From: Haloferula helveola
GTDB lineage: Bacteria > Verrucomicrobiota > Verrucomicrobiia > Verrucomicrobiales > Akkermansiaceae
DNA: 64,000 nucleotides
Direction of reading: 5' to 3'
Assembly: GCF_037076345.1 (NCBI RefSeq)
Contig: NZ_AP024702.1
Coordinates: forward strand, 558,001-622,000
Part shown: in pieces, positions 46,144 to 54,696 of the stretch
Position numbering within the stretch: the first letter of the stretch is position 1
How the letters are laid out: each line of letters begins with the position of its first letter
The notes under the pieces: generated by a model
Told to the model about the DNA's origin: nothing
Databases searched by the model: none
The model's input: the letters and a program-made list of their open reading frames with translations, nothing else
Program-made: the position numbers and the translations under genes

Positions 46144-47916
46144 ATGGACACTGCCACAACGGTGCGCCGCCCGATGAATTCCGTCCTTCGAGTTTTCGCC
46201 TACCTGAAGCGCTATCCCGGCCTCGCGACCGCCCAATTCTTCTGCGCCACGCTGATGGCCGTGGCGGTGATCTTTTTCCCCTCGATCACCGGATTCGTGA
46301 TCGACGACATCCTCCCAGATCCGGCGCGCCACGGGGAGCTGCTGATGTGGGTGCTTCTGGGGATCGGCAGCTTTTTCCTCAAAGACGGCCTCAATTGCGC
46401 CCGAATCTTCGTCAACAACCACTTCGAGCAGAACGTCATCTACGACATCCGCTCGGATCTTTACCGGAAAATCCAGCGGCTGCCGCTCAATTGGTTCGAC
46501 TCGCGTCGCACGGGCGACGTGATGACCCGCGTCGTCGAGGACGTCACCGCGATGGAGCGGGTCCTGATCGACGGCATCGAGCTCGGGCTGGTGGCCGGCA
46601 TTCAGCTGATTGCCGTCGGCTTGGTGATGTATCTGACCGACTGGCAGGTCGCGCTCTGGGCCACCATGCCGATCCCGATCCTGATCGTCGGCGCGTGGAT
46701 CTACTCGAAGGACGCCCGACACCGTCACAAGGCCGAGCGGAACGCGACATCCGCGCTGAACTCCCTCCTGCACGACAACATCGCCGGCATTCGCCAGATC
46801 AAATCCTATGCCGCCGAGGCGGACGAACATGCGAACTTCAACCGGCTGTCGGACAAGGTCCGCAAGGCGACCCTTTACCTGATGAAGTGGTGGGCGATCT
46901 ACAACCCGAGCATGTCGTTCGCCGGGATGCTCGGCTACGGACTCGTCCTCGGCTTCGGCGGCGTAGCGGTCATTCAGGGACGGATGGAGCCAGGCGAGCT
47001 GGTGACCTTCTTCCTGCTCCTCAGCCTCTTCTACGAACCGGTCACCAAGCTCCGCCAACTCAACCAAATGATCTTCTCGTCGCGGGCCGCGGGCGATCGG
47101 GTATTCGAGATCATGGACTCCGAGGACGAGCCAAACGCGGCTGACGGAGATCGGCTGCCCGAGTTGATCCGAGCCCATGTGCGGTTCGAAAACGTCTCGT
47201 TCGCCTACGGTGACCAGCCGACCCTGAACGAGGTCGAACTCGATGCCGAACCGGGCAAGACGATCGCTCTGGTCGGTTCGACGGGCGCTGGAAAGTCCAC
47301 GGTCCTCTCGCTGCTCAACCGCTTCTACGAGGTCAGCTCGGGGCGGATCACCATCGACGGCACCGACATCGCCACACTTGCAAAGACATCGCTGCGCGAG
47401 CGGCTGGGATACGTCACGCAGGAGCCCTTCCTCTTCAACGGCACCGTCCGTGAGAACCTGCTGCTGGCCAAGCGCGACGCCACCGAGGACGAAATCTGGA
47501 CGGCCCTCGATGCGGCTCACGCGGCCAAATTCACCCGCGAACTTCCGAAGCAACTCGACACGAACGTCGGCGAGCGGGGCGTGAAACTCTCGGGAGGCGA
47601 GAAACAGCGGCTGTCGATCGCCCGCGCGCTGCTCAAGAACGCCCCGATCCTCCTGCTCGACGAGGCGACGGCCTCGGTCGACTCGGAAACCGAGCGGCAG
47701 ATCCAGGACGCGCTCGACGCCCTGATGCGTGACCGCACCGCGTTCGTTATCGCCCACCGCCTGTCGACCATCCAGAACGCCGACCGGATTTACGTCCTCG
47801 AGGCCGGCCGAGTGATCGAGCAGGGCAACCACGAGGAGCTTCTCGCTAGGGCAGGCAAATACGCCGAACTTTGCCGCAAGTCCTTCCTCGACCAACAGGC
47901 GCCCGCCTCCGCCTGA
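46144..47916 (+). CDS. ABC exporter (MsbA-like lipid/drug flippase)
   Basis: 590 residues from the ATG at 46144 (TTG at 46120 and ATG at 46174 are alternatives). A six-helix membrane domain (about 15-300) is fused to an ATPase with Walker A GSTGAGKST, Q-loop VTQEPFLFNG, signature LSGGEKQRLSIARAL and Walker B ILLLDEATASVD. Half-transporters of this kind dimerise. GYVTQEPFLFNGTVRENLL and the overall pattern fit MsbA/LptB-independent lipid exporters or multidrug exporters; substrate unknown. It stands alone. Confidence 0.92.
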   Translation: MDTATTVRRPMNSVLRVFAYLKRYPGLATAQFFCATLMAVAVIFFPSITGFVIDDILPDPARHGELLMWVLLGIGSFFLKDGLNCARIFVNNHFEQNVIYDIRSDLYRKIQRLPLNWFDSRRTGDVMTRVVEDVTAMERVLIDGIELGLVAGIQLIAVGLVMYLTDWQVALWATMPIPILIVGAWIYSKDARHRHKAERNATSALNSLLHDNIAGIRQIKSYAAEADEHANFNRLSDKVRKATLYLMKWWAIYNPSMSFAGMLGYGLVLGFGGVAVIQGRMEPGELVTFFLLLSLFYEPVTKLRQLNQMIFSSRAAGDRVFEIMDSEDEPNAADGDRLPELIRAHVRFENVSFAYGDQPTLNEVELDAEPGKTIALVGSTGAGKSTVLSLLNRFYEVSSGRITIDGTDIATLAKTSLRERLGYVTQEPFLFNGTVRENLLLAKRDATEDEIWTALDAAHAAKFTRELPKQLDTNVGERGVKLSGGEKQRLSIARALLKNAPILLLDEATASVDSETERQIQDALDALMRDRTAFVIAHRLSTIQNADRIYVLEAGRVIEQGNHEELLARAGKYAELCRKSFLDQQAPASA

Positions 47917-47974
47917 GCGGATGCCGTCCGAATCCGCTTGATGTCGCGGGACGGCCCGCATCTGTTGCAGGTCG

Positions 47975-48784
47975 ATGGCCAAGAAGCGACTTCATCCCCT
48001 GCTCCGCCTGCTGCGAGGCATCGCCATCATCTGGTGTGCGCTTGCGGTGTTCTCGTGCACCATGGCGGACAAGCTGATCTTCTTCCCGCCCCGACCCGGA
48101 TACGTTGCCGATGCCGAGGGCATCGTCAGCTTCGACACGACCAAGGACGAAACCATCCGGGCCCTGCATTTCCCGGCCTCGCCGGGTCAGCCGACCGTCC
48201 TCTACTCGCATGGAAACGCCGAAGACATCGGCGGTTCGATCGACCTCTATCAGGAATGGCGCCGCCGTGGCTGGGGAGTGCTGGCCTACGACTATCCCGG
48301 CTACGGGCACTCGACGGGATCACCGACGGAATCGTCGTGCGAGCGCGCGATCGACGCGGCATGGAATTACCTGACCGAAGACCAGCAGGTCGCCGGCAAG
48401 GACATCGTGATCGTCGGACGCTCCGTCGGCGGTGGCCCGTCGGTGTGGCTGGCTTCCAAGCAGGATCCACGCGCCCTCGTGCTGATCTCGCCCTTCACTT
48501 CGACCTTCGCCGTCCGTCCTCCTGCCAACTACATCCTTCCCGGCAACCGCTTCCCGAATCTCAAGCGCGTCCGCCGAATGGACACGCCGCTGCTGGTGAT
48601 CCACGGGCTGCGCGACGGTGTGATCCCAACCGACCATGGAAGGCAACTGGCCACGGCCAGTCCCGCGACCTTCAAGCGTTTCACCGGTATCGAACGCGCC
48701 GGCCACAACGACCTGTTCGCGATCGCCGGCCGCCGGGTTTTCGACGAGATCGAATCGTTCGTCGCGGAAATCCCCGCACCCTAG
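47975..48784 (+). CDS. Alpha/beta hydrolase, lipoprotein-type
   Basis: 269 residues. The N-terminal hydrophobic segment ends in AVFSC, a possible lipobox. Catalytic triad candidates: Ser in VGRSVGGGPS, Asp in HGLRDGVIP, His in RAGHND; oxyanion region YSHGNAEDIGGS and AYDYPGYGHSTG fit the ABHD17/BEM46-like group of serine hydrolases. Natural substrate unknown. Its TAG stop is part of the CTAG target copy at the left edge of the IS element. Confidence 0.88.
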   Translation: MAKKRLHPLLRLLRGIAIIWCALAVFSCTMADKLIFFPPRPGYVADAEGIVSFDTTKDETIRALHFPASPGQPTVLYSHGNAEDIGGSIDLYQEWRRRGWGVLAYDYPGYGHSTGSPTESSCERAIDAAWNYLTEDQQVAGKDIVIVGRSVGGGPSVWLASKQDPRALVLISPFTSTFAVRPPANYILPGNRFPNLKRVRRMDTPLLVIHGLRDGVIPTDHGRQLATASPATFKRFTGIERAGHNDLFAIAGRRVFDEIESFVAEIPAP

Positions 48785-48800
48785 GATCTGTTCACGAATT
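48785..48800 (+). repeat. IS left terminal inverted repeat
   Basis: GATCTGTTCACGAATT, identical in inverted orientation to the right end. Confidence 0.95.
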
Positions 48801-48840
48801 AAATCTGTACTTTTCCTGAAGCGTTTGTTTCAAGCTTCGG

Positions 48841-49637
48841 ATGCCAGCTGGACATCCTCGAAGCATGATCACCGACGAGATTTGGGAGCAGATTGAAAGT
48901 GCTCTGACCAAGGCGAAGCATTCGCGTGCGGGAGCTCCACCGGCCATGAGTGATCGCGAATTCATGGAGGCGGTTCTTTATCTGAACCGGACAGGTTGCC
49001 CGTGGCGCGATCTACCTCCTGAACTGGGCTATTGGCATGCCGTCTACATGCGTTTCCGGCGGTGGCAGGAGCGTGGTGTGTGGAAGCGCCTTTGGCAGGA
49101 AATGCAAGGCGGGCACTTTGCCGGAGCTCGTGAACTGATGATGGACTCCACCACAGTCCGAGCTCATCAGCATGCGGCCGGAGCGCCAAAAAAAACTCTT
49201 CCGATCAGGCTCTCGGACGCTCTCGAGGGGGATTGAGCACCAAGATTCACGCAGCAACCATTGATGAGAACTGTAGCGTGGCGCTGCATCTTACCCCTGG
49301 CCAGGCCCATGATGGCAGGCAGTTCGAGACACTCTTCGAAAGCCTCCAGCCGGAGAACGTTCTGGAAGCAGCCATGCTCGACAAGGGTTACGACGCCAAT
49401 CGCATCCGCGAGCGCCTGAACTTCGAGGGCATTGAAGCGGTGATCCCGCCGATCAACTCAAGGGCAGGCGTCATCCGGTATGACCGGAATCGCTACCGCC
49501 GCCGAAACCGGGTCGAACGGTTCTTCAACAAGATCAAACACTTCCGACGCATTGCCACGCGCTACGACAAGCTTTCTCAGACCTTTTTCTCTGCGGTCTA
49601 TCTGGTAGCGGCATTCATCATCGCACGCAATTCGTGA
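48841..49637 (+). CDS. IS5-type transposase OrfAB, programmed -1 frameshift
   Basis: OrfA (48841-49236) has the IS5 N-terminal domain (CPWRDLPPELGYWHAVYMRF and MMDSTTVRAHQHAAG with the first catalytic Asp). The run A8 at 49188-49195 allows a -1 shift; the shifted frame reads SDQALGRSRGGLSTKIH, the conserved DDE motif split between frames, and goes on to the second Asp (MLDKGYDANR) and the Glu in YRRRNRVERFFNKIKHFRR. OrfB has no good start of its own (only TTG at 49233), supporting a fusion. Its stop codon (49635-49637) lies inside the right inverted repeat. Confidence 0.9.
49188..49195 (+). other. A8 slippery run for transposase frameshift
   Basis: Eight consecutive A at the junction of OrfA and OrfB; frame analysis shows the two parts are in -1 relation and the conserved GRSRGG motif appears only after the shift. 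Confidence 0.85.
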
Positions 49638-49644
49638 ACAGATC
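49629..49644 (-). repeat. IS right terminal inverted repeat
   Basis: AATTCGTGAACAGATC, the exact reverse complement of the left end. Confidence 0.95.
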
Positions 49645-49992
49645 CTAGCGCAAGGGCCGCTTGCGCCCGGTGTCGTCGACGCTGACGTAGGTCACCTTGG
49701 TCGAAAAGATCGGGGGTGCTCCGGCATTGCGGCGGTTCACCACTTCCACCTTGTAGGTGACCGAAGTGGTCCCCTCTCGCTCCAACTCGCTGCGGATCGA
49801 GAGGATCGTTCCTTCGCGGACCGAGTGCAGGAACTCGACACGGTCCATGCCGATCGTGACGAACTGGCAATGCGGATACTCGAGCGACGCCGCGATCCAG
49901 CACGCCTCATCGACCCATGCCAGCAGGCGGCCGCCAAACAGGAAGCCGAGATGGTTGAGATCCTCGGGAAGAACGAGCCGTTGCGTTTCCAT
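49645..49992 (-). CDS. Acyl-CoA thioesterase, hotdog fold
   Basis: 115 residues. RLVLPEDLNHLGFLFGGRLLAWVDEAC and the FVTIGMDRVEFLHSVREG and VTYKVEVVNR strands are those of YciA/BACH-type single-hotdog thioesterases (the Asp in GRLLAWVDEA is the usual catalytic acid). It hydrolyses acyl-CoA. The stop codon is shared with the CTAG target at the right edge of the IS. It starts two bases after the DoxX gene and may be co-transcribed with it. Confidence 0.88.
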   Translation of the reverse strand: METQRLVLPEDLNHLGFLFGGRLLAWVDEACWIAASLEYPHCQFVTIGMDRVEFLHSVREGTILSIRSELEREGTTSVTYKVEVVNRRNAGAPPIFSTKVTYVSVDDTGRKRPLR

Positions 49993-49994
49993 GC

Positions 49995-50459
49995 TCAGAA
50001 AAATCTCCGCTTCTTCTCCTTGTAGATCAACCCGTCAGCCGACCACCTGCCGGCTCCCGAAATGATCAGGACCAGGCACGGGAACAGGTAGAGGAGAGCG
50101 GGTTCCTTGGCACCGTCGGCCGGCAGGAACACAGGACCGCCGCCGTGAACCTGGAACGCAGCCACCAGCATCGCGAAGCCCAGAATGAATGCGGCCGGCC
50201 GAGTAGCCAGGCCCAGCACAAGCAAGGCGGCGCAACCGATCTCCGCCACCAGGGTGGCCACCAGGCTGACCGGCGGCGACATGGTGGAAAGCGGCCAGAT
50301 CGCAGGAACCGCCCAGCCATCCTTCATCGCCTCGAACTTCCCGAGCTTCGGCCAGCCGTGGCCGATGAGCATCATCAGCCCGAAGGCGGCCCGGAGGACG
50401 AGGAGACCGCTCGAGGCGAGCGAGTCTCGCGTGCCGCAGTCGAACAGAAAGCGCTTCAT
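49995..50459 (-). CDS. DoxX family membrane protein
   Basis: 154 residues with four hydrophobic segments. LLVLRAAFGLMMLIGHGWPKLGKF, then VATLVAEIGCAALLVLGLATRPAA and FILGFAMLVAAFQVHGG are typical of DoxX/DoxD-type membrane proteins, some of which are in quinone-linked redox complexes. Exact role unknown. It overlaps the end of the KH/R3H gene by four bases (ATGA). Confidence 0.85.
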   Translation of the reverse strand: MKRFLFDCGTRDSLASSGLLVLRAAFGLMMLIGHGWPKLGKFEAMKDGWAVPAIWPLSTMSPPVSLVATLVAEIGCAALLVLGLATRPAAFILGFAMLVAAFQVHGGGPVFLPADGAKEPALLYLFPCLVLIISGAGRWSADGLIYKEKKRRFF

Positions 50460-50920
50460 GCGTCTTTGGATTTCTTGGGTTTGAGAGTGATCCGTTTCAG
50501 GCGGTCATCGCCGCCCGGCGACGAGCTTGCGACTTCGTCGTCATCGACCAGCGCGTTGTGCACCAGCCGACGGTAATACGCGTTGAGCGGGCGCATCTTG
50601 AAAGGTTTTCCCGATGCCTTTACCCGCTCCGCCAGACCCTTGACCTCTTCCACGAGGTGATCCTCCTGGATCGCCCGGTAGTGCTCGCAGTCGATCTTGA
50701 TCCGCTTGGCGTTCGGAAAGTGCTTCTTGAGAATGCGGTTCACCAAGTACTGGAGATCATCGAGGCGCTCGCCGTCGCGCCCGATCAGGAACTGGCTTTC
50801 GCTCGTCAGGATCTGGAGGCACGGCCCGTCCTCGGTTTCCTGAAGCTCGATATTCACCGGGAAATCGAGATGTCCCAGCATCGTATCGAGGATCTTCTTG
50901 GCCGCTTCCTCCGCTTTCAT
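50456..50920 (-). CDS. KH/R3H RNA-binding protein (Jag-like)
   Basis: 154 residues. A KH-type domain with the GxxG-like loop LIGRDGERLDDLQYLVNRI (about residues 45-65) is followed by an R3H motif (YRAIQEDHLVEEVKGLAERV, then PLNAYYRRLVHNAL, the R-x3-H pattern). Similar to the SpoIIIJ-associated Jag/KhpB group of RNA-binding proteins. The C-terminus is basic. Coupled by overlap to DoxX. Confidence 0.88.
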   Translation of the reverse strand: MKAEEAAKKILDTMLGHLDFPVNIELQETEDGPCLQILTSESQFLIGRDGERLDDLQYLVNRILKKHFPNAKRIKIDCEHYRAIQEDHLVEEVKGLAERVKASGKPFKMRPLNAYYRRLVHNALVDDDEVASSSPGGDDRLKRITLKPKKSKDA

Positions 50921-50950
50921 GCCTCCAAACTAACAACCCCGCTGCGTCGG

Positions 50951-51403
50951 TCAATGGCCGGACTCCGCTTCCCATGCGGCCGCGACCTCCCGGGCCTTGG
51001 CGGCAAGCGACGCTTTCTCAGCATCGGAGAAGTCGTAGGGCTCGAACTTGCCGATGCCCAAGGTGCCGAGCACCCGGGATCCGTCAGCGGAAAAGACAGG
51101 CACCGCCAACGAGCCCGAGACCTTGGTCTGACGGGCGCCTTCCTTGGCGACCCCTCCGAGGTCCTGCTGCAGGTTGCACAGTTCCACCGGCTCGCGGGTC
51201 GAGGCCGCCGCACCGGCGATCCCCTTGCCGAAGGGAATCTTCGAAATGGTGCCCATCAGCGACTCCGGCACACCGATCGCCACCACCAGATCAAGCCACT
51301 TCCCGTCCGGCGAGCGGTGCAGGGTGCCCGTCTGGCATCCGAAGCTTTCCAACACCGACGACAACCACACGGCCGGTTCGCAATCCGCAAATTCTGAGCT
51401 CAT
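50951..51403 (-). CDS. GAF-domain protein
   Basis: 150 residues from the ATG at 51403. The sequence is almost wholly a GAF domain (LSSVLESFGCQTGTLHR, LVVAIGVPESLMG, IPFGKGIAGAAASTREPVELCN, LAVPVFSADGSRVLGTLGIG, FSDAEKASLAAKAREVAAAW), similar to free methionine-R-sulfoxide reductase-like or signalling GAF proteins; the cysteines of fRMsr (two in GAF) are not clearly matched. It is divergent from the galactose region, from which 223 bases separate it. Confidence 0.8.
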   Translation of the reverse strand: MSSEFADCEPAVWLSSVLESFGCQTGTLHRSPDGKWLDLVVAIGVPESLMGTISKIPFGKGIAGAAASTREPVELCNLQQDLGGVAKEGARQTKVSGSLAVPVFSADGSRVLGTLGIGKFEPYDFSDAEKASLAAKAREVAAAWEAESGH

Positions 51404-51626
51404 CCTGTCGTCATTCCACCGTGCCCTCCAAGGAAACGCAAGCGCCCGGGAGATGGCCTTATCGCGCTGACGGCACTCGGCATCGGCAAGTGACAACCGC
51501 CGCGTCGCGAAATTCTACCGCACGGTTGCGCAGCCCGCGAAATGACTTGGCGGACGGCTCCCGATCCGGGAGACAGGCAGAGCGCCGGACTTCGGCGTGA
51601 TGCCCGCATCAAACCGAAATCAACCC

Positions 51627-52784
51627 ATGAAGACTCGATTGCGCCTTTTCCTTGCCGCCTCCGTGGCCGTATTCGCCTCCTGCGACACCTCCACCGAGAA
51701 CAACCCAGAACCCCAAACCAGCCTGCCTGTGGAAAACTTCGGAACCCTTGCCGACGGACGTGAAGCCAAGGTCTACACCCTGACCAACAAGAACGGCATG
51801 ACGGCCCGAGTGACGGATTTCGGGGCCACGCTGGTTTCCCTCACCGCCCCCGACAAGGACGGCAAGCTCGCCGACATCACTCACGGCTTCGACTCGGTCG
51901 AAGGCTATCAAGGCGATACCAATCCCTACTTCGGAGCCTCGGTCGGACGCTTCGGTAACCGCATCGCCCACGGCAAGTTCACGCTCGACGGCGAAACCTA
52001 CGAACTCGCCACCAACAACGACCCCGGCGGCATCCCCTGCCACCTTCACGGCGGCGACGTCGGGTTCAACAAACGCATGTGGACGGTGACCGAAACCGCG
52101 CCCGGCTCGATCACTCTCCAATACGTCTCCGCCGACGGCGAGGAGGGTTATCCGGGGAAGCTGACCGCAAAGGTCACCTACACGCTCACCGACGACAACG
52201 AGCTCAAGTGGGAGGCCAGCGCCACCACCGACAAACCGACGGTGCTGAATCTCGTCCACCACACGTACTGGAACCTGTCGGGAGATCCGAAGTCCTCGAT
52301 CAACGATCACATCCTGACCCTCCATGCCGACCGTTTCCTGCCGACCGACGCCGGTCTGATCCCGACCGGTGAGCTCGCTCCGGTCGAGGGCACCCCGATG
52401 GACTTTACCGAGCCGGCCGTGATCGGCGACCGCGTCGAAACCGACTACGAACCGCTCAAGCTGGGCCTCGGCTACGACCACTGCTGGGTGCTCACCGAAC
52501 CCGATGCCGACGGACTCGCGCTGGCCGCCCGCCTCAAGGATCCGAAGACCGGCCGCGTGATGGAGATCACCACCAACCAGCCGGCCATCCAGTTCTACGG
52601 CGGCAATTTCCTCGACGGCAAAAGCGTCGGCAAGGAAGGCACCGCCTACCCGCACCGGACCGCCTGCTGCCTCGAGACCGAGAACTACCCGGACGCCCCG
52701 AACCACGAGAGCTTCCCGAGTGCCGTGCTCCGGCCCGGCGAGACTTACCGCCACGTGATGGTCCACAAATTCACTGCGGAGTGA
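51627..52784 (+). CDS. galM: Aldose 1-epimerase, lipoprotein
   Basis: 385 residues from the ATG at 51627, with a lipoprotein signal (RLRLFLAASVAVFASC, lipobox FASC). The mutarotase core is complete: GATLVSLTAPDKDGK, FGASVGRFGNRIAHGKF, HLHGGDVGFNKRMW (catalytic His), LVHHTYWNLSG, LGLGYDHCWVL, IQFYGGNFLDG and CCLETENYPDAPNHESFP (catalytic Glu). It interconverts alpha and beta aldoses, here outside the cytoplasm. First gene of the galactoside region, with a terminator after it. Confidence 0.93.
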   Translation: MKTRLRLFLAASVAVFASCDTSTENNPEPQTSLPVENFGTLADGREAKVYTLTNKNGMTARVTDFGATLVSLTAPDKDGKLADITHGFDSVEGYQGDTNPYFGASVGRFGNRIAHGKFTLDGETYELATNNDPGGIPCHLHGGDVGFNKRMWTVTETAPGSITLQYVSADGEEGYPGKLTAKVTYTLTDDNELKWEASATTDKPTVLNLVHHTYWNLSGDPKSSINDHILTLHADRFLPTDAGLIPTGELAPVEGTPMDFTEPAVIGDRVETDYEPLKLGLGYDHCWVLTEPDADGLALAARLKDPKTGRVMEITTNQPAIQFYGGNFLDGKSVGKEGTAYPHRTACCLETENYPDAPNHESFPSAVLRPGETYRHVMVHKFTAE

Positions 52785-52802
52785 TCCGCGAACCACTTCC
52801 AA

Positions 52803-52835
52803 GAGGCCGTCGGAGTTCCCGGCGGCCTTTTTCAA
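52803..52835 (+). terminator. Rho-independent terminator
   Basis: Nine-base stem (52805-52813 with 52819-52827, one G-T pair) followed by T5, behind the aldose epimerase gene. Confidence 0.85.
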
Positions 52836-52926
52836 ACCCATCCCTGCTCACACATTCCAATCTTGCCGTGCCCCGGCCGGCCCCATTTGAATCTCCCACC
52901 CCGAACCCATCCACCCGAACCCATCC

Positions 52927-54555
52927 ATGACGCTTCTCTCATTCCTCGCGTTCACGCTCTTCGCGGCGTTCATCACCTTCCTGATCACCCGCAAGGATGA
53001 GAAGGGAACCTCGGACGGATTCTTCCTCGGCGGCCGTTCGCTCACCTTCCCGATCATCGCCGGCTCCCTGCTGCTCACCAACCTGTCGACCGAACAGATG
53101 GTCGGCCTCAACGGTGCGGCGTTCAAAGACGGCCTCTGCGTGATGGCATGGGAGGTGGTCGCGGTCATCGCGCTGGTCATCATGGCGCTGTTCTTCCTGC
53201 CGCGCTTCCTCAAGTCGGGCATCACGACCGTGCCGCAGTTCCTCGAGAACCGGTTCGACCGCTCGACCCAGACGCTGGCCAACATGATCTTCCTTCTGGC
53301 CTACGCCTTCCTGCTGATTCCCATCATCCTCTACAGTGGTGCCGTCGGTCTGTCGGAAATGCTCGACCTCAAGGCGCTCACCGGCATCAACCAGCCGGTC
53401 GACATCCTCGGCAAGAGCGTCGAGCCCGACACGGTCATCCTGTGGCTCACCGTCTTCATGATCGGCATCATGGGTTCGCTCTACTCGCGCTTCGGCAGCC
53501 TCAAGACCCTCGCGGTTCTCGACACGATCAACGGGATCGGCCTGCTCGTCGGTGGCTTCATGATCGCGTGGTTCGCCCTCAACCGCGTCAGCGACGGCGG
53601 CGGTGTCGCCGAAGGCTTCAAGATGCTCAAGGAAGCCAATCCGGAGCGCCTGAACTCGATCGGCACACCGGAGACCAGCGTACCGTTCAGCACCCTGTTC
53701 ACCGGTGTCGCGCTGCTCAACCTCTTCTACTGGTGCACCAACCAGCAGATCATCCAGCGGACCTTCGGCGCCAGCAGCCTCGCGGAAGGCCAGAAGGGCG
53801 TGCTGCTGACCGCCCTCCTGAAGCTCCTCGGTCCGGTCTATCTCGTGCTGCCCGGCATCGTCGCCTACCATCTCTTCGCCCAGGACGGCGTCTCGAACGA
53901 CAAGGCCTACGGCACCCTCGTCCGCGAGGTCCTTCCTCCCCACCTCACCGGCTTCTTCGCGGCGGTCATGGTCGGCGCCATCCTGAGTTCGTTCAACGCC
54001 GCACTCAACAGCACCTCGGCGCTGTTCAGTATCGGCCTCTACCACCACGTCATCAATCCGAAGGGAAGCGAGCAGCAGATGGTCAAGGCGGCCAAGATCT
54101 TCGTCGTCGCCATCGCCATCGCCGCGATGTTCGTCGCACCGCTGCTGGCCGGCCAGGACAGCATCTTTGCCTACCTGCAGGACATGAACGCGATCTACTT
54201 CATCCCGATCTTCGCGGTGGTCGTGGTCGGCATGCTCCACCCGCGGGTGCCGGCGAAGGCCGCGACGGCCGCGATGGTCACGGGCCTGGCAATGATCGCC
54301 ATCAAGTATTTCGTCCCGGGCGTCGCCCCCGCCGTCGACAAGGTCTTCCGCTACAACTTCCACTTCCTCGGCTTCACCTTCGCCTTCCTGATCCTGATGA
54401 TGGTGGTCTGGGCTGCGGTCGCCCCCAGAAAGACCGCGTGGAAACTCGAGAGCGGCACGCCGATCGACCTGACCCCTTGGAAAGGCGCCAAGTGGGCGAG
54501 TGTCGTCCTGGTCATCATCGTCATCGCGATCTACTCGACATTCGCGAAGTTCTGA
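52927..54555 (+). CDS. Sodium:solute symporter (SSS family, SglT-like)
   Basis: 542 residues, mostly membrane-spanning (about 13-14 helices). SSS hallmarks: FFLGGRSLTFPIIAGSLLLTNLSTEQMVGLNG and WCTNQQIIQRTFGASSLAEGQKG. Its position between aldose epimerase and beta-galactosidase suggests galactose or glucose uptake; the family resembles sugar-transporting Vibrio SglT. Its terminator is strong, so it is probably separately transcribed. Confidence 0.92.
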   Translation: MTLLSFLAFTLFAAFITFLITRKDEKGTSDGFFLGGRSLTFPIIAGSLLLTNLSTEQMVGLNGAAFKDGLCVMAWEVVAVIALVIMALFFLPRFLKSGITTVPQFLENRFDRSTQTLANMIFLLAYAFLLIPIILYSGAVGLSEMLDLKALTGINQPVDILGKSVEPDTVILWLTVFMIGIMGSLYSRFGSLKTLAVLDTINGIGLLVGGFMIAWFALNRVSDGGGVAEGFKMLKEANPERLNSIGTPETSVPFSTLFTGVALLNLFYWCTNQQIIQRTFGASSLAEGQKGVLLTALLKLLGPVYLVLPGIVAYHLFAQDGVSNDKAYGTLVREVLPPHLTGFFAAVMVGAILSSFNAALNSTSALFSIGLYHHVINPKGSEQQMVKAAKIFVVAIAIAAMFVAPLLAGQDSIFAYLQDMNAIYFIPIFAVVVVGMLHPRVPAKAATAAMVTGLAMIAIKYFVPGVAPAVDKVFRYNFHFLGFTFAFLILMMVVWAAVAPRKTAWKLESGTPIDLTPWKGAKWASVVLVIIVIAIYSTFAKF

Positions 54556-54572
54556 GCTTTCCGGCATCTGCC

Positions 54573-54604
54573 AACCCGCCCGGTCCTCCGGGCGGGTTTT
54601 TTTG
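54573..54604 (+). terminator. Rho-independent terminator
   Basis: Perfect 11-bp stem (54573-54583 with 54588-54598) and TCCT loop, followed by a T run to 54603, behind the symporter gene. Confidence 0.92.
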
Positions 54605-54696
54605 TGTCCGCCAGCCCCCGGGGTGACCCACTTCCCCTTTGCCTCGCCCTCCCGAATCCATCAGGATTCCGCCCGACCCCGCCCCAAACCCGACCG

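Larger units (their letters stand above)
48781..49648 (+). mobile_element. Complete IS5-family insertion sequence with CTAG target duplication
   Basis: The element (48785-49644, 860 bp) has perfect 16-bp terminal inverted repeats (GATCTGTTCACGAATT) and is flanked by CTAG on both sides (48781-48784 and 49645-49648), read as the target duplication (the true duplication could be the inner TA). It carries one transposase in two frames joined by a -1 frameshift. Size, ends and two-frame layout fit the IS427 group of IS5. Both ends and the reading frames look intact, suggesting recent insertion. Confidence 0.92.

Noticed and set aside
49598..49903. Small frame overlapping the IS right end and thioesterase
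   Set aside because: Out-of-frame shadow of the thioesterase gene.
51404..51626. Promoter elements in the divergent gap before aldose epimerase
   Set aside because: No pair of -35/-10 boxes or operator palindrome clear enough to report.
52939..54567. 542-residue frame opposite the symporter
   Set aside because: Asp/Glu/His-rich antisense of a membrane protein gene; no start context or domain.
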